Assembly (NCBI RefSeq): GCF_001956315.1
Contig: NZ_KV887144.1
Coordinates: forward strand, 77,272-141,271
Length of the DNA stretch: 64,000 nucleotides
Origin: Sphingomonas montana
Lineage (GTDB): Bacteria; Pseudomonadota; Alphaproteobacteria; Sphingomonadales; Sphingomonadaceae
Reading direction: 5' to 3'
This document shows positions 1 through 7,315 of the stretch, in pieces (position 1 is the stretch's first letter; the number at the start of each line of letters is the position of its first letter). The translations under genes and the position numbers were made by a program. The notes under the pieces are model-generated. The model saw only the letters and a program-made list of their open reading frames with translations, was not told the origin of the DNA and did no database searches.

Positions 1-87
1 CCAACCGACGCCTTGCCGGACAAAGTTATGGTTAAGCGGCTGCTTATCGGAGCAGCTATTGCTTTAATGTGGCGCGGATATGGCTGA
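1..87 (+). CDS. Possible C-terminal end of an upstream gene (partial)
   Basis: Frame 1 is open from the first base of the window to a TGA at 85-87 and would encode a 28-residue tail with a short hydrophobic stretch (LLIGAAIALMW) ending in RGYG. The hydrophobic run and the clean stop just before the next gene make a real C-terminus plausible, but with only 28 codons no family can be named. If real, it ends 76 bases before the GTG start preferred for the RTX gene, which argues against the longer ATG start at 80 for that gene. Confidence 0.3.
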   Translation, partial: PTDALPDKVMVKRLLIGAAIALMWRGYG

Positions 88-163
88 CAGCTTGCCCGGA
101 TGCATGCCAGAACGAGGTAACCGGCGCAGCGCTGAAGCAGATCATAGTAATTTGGAGCTTACA

Positions 164-2311
164 GTGAAAATTCGTAACACCAAGCCGACCAAATTCGGTG
201 TCGACGTAGTCACCTACCCCGATGGTTTTAGCTTTGTCCGATCTTCATCCGCGCCTGGTGTTGACGATAGCCAGACCGGCTCCGAATACCTGTCTGCGCT
301 CGGAAAACCGAGCATGACCATACTGGCTGGGATGCCGAAGGTCATATCGTCGGCATCCCGGTCTGACTCTAGGGTTGCCGCGGATGACGTGTCGTCATGG
401 GCAATCGAGACGGTCGAGCGGTCGATGTTCTACGACATTGGGTTGAACGACGTGATCGAAGGGACGGCAGCCGGCGACACGTTGTATGGCGGCGAAAAGA
501 ACGACGTCATCAGCGGACGGGAGGGCGAGGATCGGGTTTATGGCGTTGCCGGCGACGATATACTCTATGGCAATCAGGACAACGATTTTCTGTATGGCGA
601 TGCCGGCGTCGACTATCTCTTTGGCGGCCAGGGCAACGACGCGCTTTATGGGGGGGAAGGCAACGACAATCTTGCAGGTGGTGTAGGAAGCGATGTCATC
701 GATGGAGAAGCGGGAGTCAACACCGTTTCCTATTCGATCATAGCGTCCGGGGTAACGGTTAATCTGAACCTGGGGACCGCAACGGGTGGCAGCGGCGACG
801 ATATGTTGGTTAATATCCAAAATGTAGTCGGGTCGCTTCATGCCGATACACTGATCGGTAACGCGGCGGACAACGTCTCCTATGGCGGCCAGGGTAGCGA
901 TTTGCTGTCCGGCGGTGAGGGCAATGATACGCTGGACGGCGGCACCGGTGGGGGGAGCCTCGGTGAGCTTACTTTCGATCGTCCTGACCTCGTCAAACCA
1001 GGCACGAAAATTATCGACTTCCCGACCCGGTTCCAGTTTGGACCCGCATCTCACGATCTCATTGCGAATGATAACATTGCAGATTCGACGACAATCCCGC
1101 ATGCAACAGTCCATGCCACTGCATCCGGCGGTGTACCCGAATATTATGCATTCACTTTCTTAGCTGGAACACGTTTATATTTGGATATTGATAACAATAG
1201 TTTTAACTCTCTTATTCAAATTGTTTCTTACACGGGCATCGTCATTGCCGAGAATGATGACTCCCTCGATCCCGGCAGTAATCCCGGGGCCAGCTTTCTT
1301 GACTACACCTTTTCGAATAATGGCTATGCTTACCTTCGCGTGCTGGATCGTGACAACGGCACCGGACCAGCGGCGGGTTCGACCTACACGCTTCATATCT
1401 CGAACACGTCGGCGGGAGTTGAGTATCCGGTCACTTCCTCGGCCGAAACAGACGTCCTGGACGGTGGCGCAGGCATCGATACCGTCAGCTATGAAAGCGC
1501 GACGTCCTATGTTTATGTCAACCTTGAGCACACGGGCGCGAGACGCACGGGTGGCGGCGGCACAGATAATTTGATCTCGATCGAAAATCTGGTCGGTTCG
1601 GCTTTCGCCGATTACCTGAGGGGTAATGCCGGGTCGAACGTTCTGTCGGGTGGAAACGGCGGTGACGAACTTCAGGGCGGCGCCGGTGATGATGTTCTGC
1701 TCGGTGGGTTCGGCGTCGATATACTCTATGGAGATACCGGCAACGATCTGCTTTTCGGGAATCAGGGTAATGACGAGTATATGAATGGCGGCGTCGGTGA
1801 CGATCAGTTGTTCGGAGGTCAGGGTGACGACCAGATGCAAGGCGGCGAAGGCAACGATATCTTGCAAGGTGGCATCGGCAGTGATGTTCTTTCTGGTGAT
1901 AGAGGCGCCGATATCTTCAGATATGTCACCGTCAACGATTCGCCCCGGATCGCTTCGGACGGCATTGGTGGTTTCCAGACCGGTATCGACAAGATCGACT
2001 TTCTGGCGCTCAACACCTCGGCGGCGGATTGTGTCTCGATTTCCAACTCGGGTGAGTTGGCCCTTGTGACGTTTGACCAAGGCGGTACAGGGCTCAACCA
2101 GATCCTCATCAGGGTCTACGGCTATAACTCCGGAAATGCAGTGGTATCGGTCGGCGATCTTTTGCTGCACTCGGCAATCGTAACCGTGGACGGAGTCTCC
2201 GGCGTGGCAATGGGCGATGAGATAGCTGCATTTGGCCGAGAGCTTGCCCCGATCGACTTTATGGCAATACCGTTCTTCAATAACATCGACGGTGATCTAG
2301 CAATGTTTTGA
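164..2311 (+). CDS. RTX (hemolysin-type Ca2+-binding) repeat protein, probably secreted by a type I system
   Basis: About 715 residues from a GTG start at 164, chosen because GGAG lies about 8 bases upstream and because the frame upstream to the ATG at 80 encodes an unusual basic leader. Two blocks of glycine/aspartate nonapeptide repeats of the GGxGxDxLxG type are visible, at roughly residues 98-260 and 430-590. Each block contains one longer beta-roll-like unit with the pattern NTVSY or DTVSY followed by VNL. Between them (about 290-420) is a non-repeat domain resembling the bacterial pre-peptidase C-terminal beta-sandwich, with YYAFTFLAGTRLYLDID and YLRVLDRD. The C-terminus (GADIFRYVTVNDSP, IDKIDFLALN) resembles the serralysin/M10 C-terminal secretion region. 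No catalytic domain was found. RTX repeats bind Ca2+ and fold outside the cell; no type I secretion genes are in the window. Role could be surface layer, adhesion or matrix. Confidence 0.85.
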   Translation: MKIRNTKPTKFGVDVVTYPDGFSFVRSSSAPGVDDSQTGSEYLSALGKPSMTILAGMPKVISSASRSDSRVAADDVSSWAIETVERSMFYDIGLNDVIEGTAAGDTLYGGEKNDVISGREGEDRVYGVAGDDILYGNQDNDFLYGDAGVDYLFGGQGNDALYGGEGNDNLAGGVGSDVIDGEAGVNTVSYSIIASGVTVNLNLGTATGGSGDDMLVNIQNVVGSLHADTLIGNAADNVSYGGQGSDLLSGGEGNDTLDGGTGGGSLGELTFDRPDLVKPGTKIIDFPTRFQFGPASHDLIANDNIADSTTIPHATVHATASGGVPEYYAFTFLAGTRLYLDIDNNSFNSLIQIVSYTGIVIAENDDSLDPGSNPGASFLDYTFSNNGYAYLRVLDRDNGTGPAAGSTYTLHISNTSAGVEYPVTSSAETDVLDGGAGIDTVSYESATSYVYVNLEHTGARRTGGGGTDNLISIENLVGSAFADYLRGNAGSNVLSGGNGGDELQGGAGDDVLLGGFGVDILYGDTGNDLLFGNQGNDEYMNGGVGDDQLFGGQGDDQMQGGEGNDILQGGIGSDVLSGDRGADIFRYVTVNDSPRIASDGIGGFQTGIDKIDFLALNTSAADCVSISNSGELALVTFDQGGTGLNQILIRVYGYNSGNAVVSVGDLLLHSAIVTVDGVSGVAMGDEIAAFGRELAPIDFMAIPFFNNIDGDLAMF

Positions 2312-2360
2312 TCTAGCGTACCACCATTGCCCAATTGGCTGCGCGGATCGTACAACGCGA

Positions 2361-2574
2361 CCACGATTGACGAAGGCTCGCCTGGACACGCTAGGTGCCG
2401 AGGTGGATCTGGCTGTGCGGTTGGGAAAGCCGCGGTCATATGTCTCGAAAGTCGAGACCGGCGAGCGGAAACTGGATTTTGTCGAGTTCGTGGACTGGGC
2501 CCCAGCCGGTCGGTGTGAATGAGCTAGATCTTGCAGCTTTGATCCTCAGCGACGCTGCTTTCCAGAACGCTTGA
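2361..2574 (+). pseudogene. Remnant of an XRE-family HTH regulator (frameshifted)
   Basis: The frame starting at 2400 reads EVDLAVRLGKPRSYVSKVETGERKLDFVEF, a clear XRE/Cro-type helix-turn-helix (DLA.RLGKP.SYVSK.E.GER). It runs to a TGA at 2520. The natural continuation (VGVNELDLAALILSDAAFQNA, stop 2572-2574) is in the next frame, so a frameshift lies near 2505 in the W-A-P/R-A-V-G region. No start codon with a ribosome binding site and no intact first helix is present upstream; the residues before EVDL do not look like the usual ARKAAGLTQ sequence. It is therefore a degenerate, probably non-functional relic, on the plus strand just downstream of the RTX gene. Confidence 0.65.
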
Positions 2575-3047
2575 TGCGACCTCCCTCGCCACCAGGTCGC
2601 CTGGGTCAACGGCGCCTTTGCAGGCGCCCTACGGGAATCAGATCGCTGCTGATTGCACGCCTGAAAAAGACCAGCCTAGCCGCGCTCGTCTAGACGTTCG
2701 ACGCCGCGGCGGCGCTGTCGGTGCCTGGAGCGCGCAACAACCTTCTCGGTGACATTCTGTCATCAAGCCATGCGGAGCGGCGACGTGACAGGCACCGTTA
2801 CCCGTTTCGCGAACAACAACGGCCGCTAATGCTTCGGCCGGCTGGCGCTTCTGATGGATTGCATGACCTAGCGCCGACAGGTGCGAGACGGCACCAATGC
2901 AGGGAGCATAAAGCAGCCTTGAGACAAACGCGGTTCGTGCTCTACCGTGATCGGCCGGGCATCACGCGACGGCTGCCGATGCTTCGCCGTCGGGAGGGTC
3001 TGTCATTCCGACAAACCCTCCTTCGCCATACTTGGATCTGCGACCGT
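2575..3047. other. Intergenic stretch without a supported gene
   Basis: Open frames here are short or are read-throughs of antisense frames of the next gene, and none has a recognisable domain. A small hairpin (GGCGCC, TTTGCA, GGCGCC) lies near 2610-2628. Together with the XRE relic this looks like a decayed accessory segment. The stop of the minus-strand lamin-tail/RTX gene is at 3048; no strong terminator is obvious after it. Confidence 0.5.
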
Positions 3048-6000
3048 TCAGGCGGAAAGATCAACCGTCGCTACGCCCGCAGCGGACCCGACCAGGCTGT
3101 AGACATAATGGTCGATGCCGGTCGCGTCGTCACGCCAGATCCCGTCAAATTCCAGCGCCGTGATCCTCTTGCCGGAAGAGCTGGTCATGTTCACCTGCCC
3201 ACCCCCGGTCAGATCCAGGACCCTGTTACCACCGAACGTGATCACGCCGTTGGCATTACTGTCGAACAGCATGGCATCGGTGATCAACACATCCTCGGAC
3301 GAGAAGTCGCTGATGCGATCGACGGTTTTCTTGCGCGATGGAGACGGTGCGTTGTCGCTGAGCAGGAAGGCGAAGACATCGCTACCTGCATCGCCGCGCA
3401 TCGTATCGGAGCCCGCACCCCCGAACAGCCAATCGTTCCCGCCCAAGCCCGTCAGGCGGTCGTTTCCGGCGCCGCCCTGGATGATGTCGTCGAGGACCGT
3501 GCCCGAGAGTATGTCGTCACCCGAGCCGCCGACGATCCGCAAGGCCGCGATATAGCCGGGGGACCCGGTTTCGCTATTGCCTTCCCCGTTCACGATGGTG
3601 AAGGCGCCATCGTCGCCCGCGATCGCGAGATTTGTCAGGCGAACATTGTTCAGGCCGTCGGCATTGTCGAAGGTCGCGAGTGCAGGCAGGCCGGTCGATG
3701 CGCCGAAGCTGACATTCGCCACACTGGCGCCATCGGCGTTGAAGAGGTTCACCGAGTCCCCGCCCGCGCTGAGACCGATGCCGGAGCCATCATAGGTGCC
3801 GAAGGTGAGGCCGGCCGGAGCATTCCCGCCGAACCAGTTATCGATGAACGCGGCCTGCGCCTGCACCAAATCGCCCGTCTGCAGGAAAATCACCGACTGG
3901 CCGCTGGCAATGCTGGTGACGCCGTTCAGTGCGACCGACGATGCGAAGCTCTTGGAGTCATCATCGACCCGCCAACCGGAGATGTCGACGGCCGCGTCGG
4001 AGACGTTGCTTACCTCGAACCAGTCGAAACCGACCGGGCTGTCTCCACTCGCCCATGGCGCCACCTCCGTTATGCGGATTGCGGGGCCCGTACCTTCATT
4101 GGCGATATCGGTGACGTTCAGCACGAAGCTGGTGCTGGCATCGGGCGTCGCACCCACGGTGGGATCGTCAACGGTGACGGTGACCGCGTAGGCAGCCCTC
4201 GTTTCGAAGTCGAGGTTGGTGCCGGCTTTCAGATACAGGCCGGTTGCGTCGACCTCGAAGAAACCGGCGTCTGCGCCGGCCAGCGCAAAAGCATTGCCGC
4301 CGCGCCCGTCATCGGCGATCACGACGTCGGCGACCTTGACCCGTGCGAGCGTGCTGCTGTTCTCGTCGATCGCGGTCGTTGCGTTGGCGAGCGTGATGCC
4401 GGTCGGCGCGGCGTTGTTCTCGTCGATAATGGTCCTGATCGTGCCCGGCGAGCCCGTCTCGGTCCCTTCCGACGTCTGGATCTGATAGGCGCCATTGACG
4501 CCGATGCTGCTGACTTGCGTCACGATGCCATTGACGCCGGCGGCATTGTCGAACGTACCCAGCGACGGCAGTGACGTCGATGTTCCGAACACGACGCTGG
4601 CGCGCAACATGTTGTTGGCGTCGTACAGGTTCACCTGATCGCCACCGGTGCTCAGGCCGATGCCCGAGCCGTCATAGGTCCCGATCCGAACACCCGCAGG
4701 CAGCGTCCCGCCGAACCAGGTCGTGACGAAGGCCTGAACTTCGGTCGCCCCGCCATTGACGAACAGCACCGACTGGCCCGCCGCAATGCTGTCGATCCCA
4801 TTCAGGGCGACGGCGGCGATCGGCGACTGGGAATTGTCATCGACCTTCCAGCCGGCGAGATTCACCGCGAGACCGGTCGTGTTGGTCACCTCGAACCAGT
4901 CGGCGCCCACCGGGCTGTCCCCACTCGACCACGGCGCGATTTCGGAGACGAACAGTCGACCGACCGTACCGGGCGAGCCGATTTCGGTGGTTTCCCCATT
5001 AGTGACAGAGAATGCACCGTTGCTGCCAGCTTCGCTCAACAGCGGGATCTCCGCGTTGTTGACGGCACCGGCGTTGTTGAACGTCGCGTAGGGACTGGCG
5101 GCCGGCGAGGCACCGAAGCTGACGCTCGCCTGGACTTCGCCCGCAGCGTTGTACAGATTGACCTGGTCGCCGCCGGTGCTGAGCCCGACGCCTGCGCCCG
5201 TATAGGCGCCGAACTGCACGCCCGCCGGTGCGACGCCGTCGAACCAGTTGTCGATGAAGGCGGCCCGGGTCGCGTCCAGATCGCCGGTTTCGAAGAAGAT
5301 CACCGACTGGCCCGCGCCGATCGAAGTTATGCCGCTCAACGCGCGCGCGTTGCTGAACTGGGCCGAACTATCGTCCATCCGCCAGCCAGTGATGTCGATC
5401 GCCGTGCTGCCGTTGTTGGTTACTTCGAACCAGTCGGCTGCGACCGCGCTGTTCCCGCTCGACCAAGGCGCGACTTCAGAGATGAAGAGTGTGGGCGCAA
5501 CGGCTTCGTCGGCAACGTCGGTGACGTTCAGGACGTAATCGACGCTCGCGTCCACGCCAGTTCCGACATTGGCGTCGTCCGTCGATACCGTCACCGCATA
5601 GCTGGTCTTGGCTTCGTAATCGATCGCGGTTCCCGCCTTCAGGTACAGGCCGGTCGAGTCCACTTCGAAGAATGCGGCGTCGGAACCCGAGACGCTGAGG
5701 GCGTTCACGCCGATCCCGTCATCTGCGATGACGATGTCGGCGACCTTCACGCGCGAAGCAGTCCCGGTATTTTCCTCGATCGCTGTCAGCGCGTTATCGA
5801 GCGAGATGCCGGTCGGGGCCGCATTCGGGAAGTCGGCAGGCGCATAGACCCACATCTGCGGACGGTCGGCGGTTCCGCCGCCATTCTCGCTGACGACATA
5901 GATGAAGCCGTTGCGATCGACCGTAATCCCTTCATGCTGCTGATCCGCCACGCCCAGCGCATTGCCTGCATCCGTCTGGATGACGAGTTCGCTCAGCACG

Positions 6001-6695
6001 TTGCCCGCGCGGTCGACCTTGACGATCTTGCCTTCTTCCTGGCTGATGATCAGCAGGTTTCCCTCCTCCGCCGTACCGGCAAACGAAGGGATGTTGGACA
6101 GCGCGAACACATCGGCGACATCGGACAGGCCGAGCAGTGCCGGATCGAACAGATCCGCCGAATTCTGTGTCGTCGCCGATCCGTTGCTGGCGGTGTTGGT
6201 AGCGAAGTCGATCGTGGTCTGGAACACACCGATCGGGCCGGACTCCTTGACGAAGATGAAGCCGCCGGTCAGCGGATCGTAGGTCAGACCCTCGAGACCG
6301 ATATTGTTCACGAACGTGCCCAGATTGGCGACCTGCGCGTCGTCGCGGCCCTTCACGGTATCCGCTTCGTAGCGGATGAGCACCGCGTTGCGATCGCGCT
6401 CCTCCGTGAAGACGAACTGGCCGTCCCCGATGTAGGTGATGCCTTCCGGATCGTAGAAGGCGGTGCCCTGCGGGCTGTCGCCTGCGGCAAGGGTCATGGT
6501 GCTGACCAGTTCGCCGGACTTGCTGACTTCGGTGATCGAGCGGCCGCCGTCACCGATGATGAACAGCGTATCGGTATCCCAGTTGTAGGCGACGCCCGAT
6601 GCCTCCTGCCCCAGCAGGTTACCGGCCGGCGCAGCGGTGCGGGTAGGCTCCGGCAGATCGTAGCGGCCAACGCGGATATAGTTTGACAGGTCCAC
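3048..6695 (-). CDS. Multidomain surface protein: SdiA-regulated beta-propeller, cadherin-like, three lamin-tail domains, RTX
   Basis: 1215 residues, GTG start at 6695 preceded by GGAGAGAG. There is no N-terminal signal peptide, which fits type I secretion through the C-terminal RTX part. Domains in order: about 1-295, an SdiA-regulated/YjiK-like beta-propeller (EASGVAYNWDTDTLFIIGDG, YDPEGITYIGDGQFVFTEER, LEGLTYDP, HEGITVDRNGFIYVVSENGG). About 293-400 and 765-870 are cadherin-like repeats (IEENTGTASRVKVADIVIADDG). About 403-560, 580-745 and 880-1045 are three lamin-tail domains (ISEVAPWSSGxSxVxxDWFEVTN, GWRxDD, GLSTGGDQVNLY). About 1060-1105 are RTX nonapeptides (GGSGDDILSG, GGAGNDRLTG), then a C-terminal secretion-type region. 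The three lamin-tail units are close copies, pointing to internal duplication. The function is unknown; the combination suggests an extracellular adhesive or calcium-dependent scaffold. Confidence 0.85.
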   Translation of the reverse strand: MDLSNYIRVGRYDLPEPTRTAAPAGNLLGQEASGVAYNWDTDTLFIIGDGGRSITEVSKSGELVSTMTLAAGDSPQGTAFYDPEGITYIGDGQFVFTEERDRNAVLIRYEADTVKGRDDAQVANLGTFVNNIGLEGLTYDPLTGGFIFVKESGPIGVFQTTIDFATNTASNGSATTQNSADLFDPALLGLSDVADVFALSNIPSFAGTAEEGNLLIISQEEGKIVKVDRAGNVLSELVIQTDAGNALGVADQQHEGITVDRNGFIYVVSENGGGTADRPQMWVYAPADFPNAAPTGISLDNALTAIEENTGTASRVKVADIVIADDGIGVNALSVSGSDAAFFEVDSTGLYLKAGTAIDYEAKTSYAVTVSTDDANVGTGVDASVDYVLNVTDVADEAVAPTLFISEVAPWSSGNSAVAADWFEVTNNGSTAIDITGWRMDDSSAQFSNARALSGITSIGAGQSVIFFETGDLDATRAAFIDNWFDGVAPAGVQFGAYTGAGVGLSTGGDQVNLYNAAGEVQASVSFGASPAASPYATFNNAGAVNNAEIPLLSEAGSNGAFSVTNGETTEIGSPGTVGRLFVSEIAPWSSGDSPVGADWFEVTNTTGLAVNLAGWKVDDNSQSPIAAVALNGIDSIAAGQSVLFVNGGATEVQAFVTTWFGGTLPAGVRIGTYDGSGIGLSTGGDQVNLYDANNMLRASVVFGTSTSLPSLGTFDNAAGVNGIVTQVSSIGVNGAYQIQTSEGTETGSPGTIRTIIDENNAAPTGITLANATTAIDENSSTLARVKVADVVIADDGRGGNAFALAGADAGFFEVDATGLYLKAGTNLDFETRAAYAVTVTVDDPTVGATPDASTSFVLNVTDIANEGTGPAIRITEVAPWASGDSPVGFDWFEVSNVSDAAVDISGWRVDDDSKSFASSVALNGVTSIASGQSVIFLQTGDLVQAQAAFIDNWFGGNAPAGLTFGTYDGSGIGLSAGGDSVNLFNADGASVANVSFGASTGLPALATFDNADGLNNVRLTNLAIAGDDGAFTIVNGEGNSETGSPGYIAALRIVGGSGDDILSGTVLDDIIQGGAGNDRLTGLGGNDWLFGGAGSDTMRGDAGSDVFAFLLSDNAPSPSRKKTVDRISDFSSEDVLITDAMLFDSNANGVITFGGNRVLDLTGGGQVNMTSSSGKRITALEFDGIWRDDATGIDHYVYSLVGSAAGVATVDLSA

Positions 6696-7315
6696 AACTC
6701 TCTCCGGACTGGATGACGAAACGCAAGCGGATGAAGGTCTACGCGCGAGGCTCCCTCGGTCCCCGAAGTCTGAGCATCATCGCATCCCCCCAATCGGAAT
6801 GGTTATTGGGGAATTAACTTCGCCTTATGACGAAGCGGTGACACCGAGCGGGATTTCTATGCCGTTGCACAGCAGACCGTTGGGCGCGCCATGTTCACGT
6901 GAAATCCGGCCCCCCGGGAGCCGGAGAGGTACGCGGATCATTGGTAAATTTCCGTGCCGGTTGGCGGACCAGTCCTTCTAACGTGCCCGGTGTTATTCAA
7001 ACATGGCAGCAGAAACCTGAAACTGTCGCCATGCTATCGGCCTCGAAAGGCCGGGCGCTTGCCTCCTTGCCGCCCCGGCAGCGGCTTTGCACCACTTAGG
7101 GCAAGCATGATGCCCGGATCGCGGCGGTGGCGAACGGTAAGTGTCGCGTTTCGCCATCCGGACCACCATGCAGCGTTCATGGAACCCGCAGATCACGCTC
7201 CGACCTCCCCTTCGAACGGCATCGTCTTCACCGACATCTCGCGCAGCAGCGCAGGCAGCACCAAATAACGGAAGGCGATTGCCCGAAATATCGTAGAGCA
7301 ATAGTCATGTCGTAA
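6696..7315. other. Intergenic region between divergent genes; hairpins and a possible gene-tail relic
   Basis: 620 bases with no convincing gene. A 7-bp inverted repeat CCCCAAT (6788-6794) / ATTGGGG (6805-6811) is followed by a smaller CTTCG/CGAAG hairpin near 6827-6844; these could belong to the promoter region of the minus-strand gene. On the minus strand, about 7193-7300 reads like the C-terminus of a protein (IAFRYLVLPALLREMSVK, ending EGEVGA and TGA at 7193-7195), but the frame upstream runs antisense through the GH115 gene and lacks a start, so at most it is a relic. No good Shine-Dalgarno sequence precedes 7316. Confidence 0.4.

Noticed and set aside
2721-4574. Long plus-strand reading frame of about 617 codons
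   Set aside because: It is antisense to the lamin-tail/RTX gene. Its translation is arginine- and alanine-rich without any domain, as expected from the opposite strand of GC-biased coding DNA.
7193-7300. Apparent C-terminal sequence (YLVLPALLREMSVK) on the minus strand as a gene
   Set aside because: No start or upstream conserved sequence; the frame runs antisense through GH115. Kept only as a possible relic in the intergenic note.
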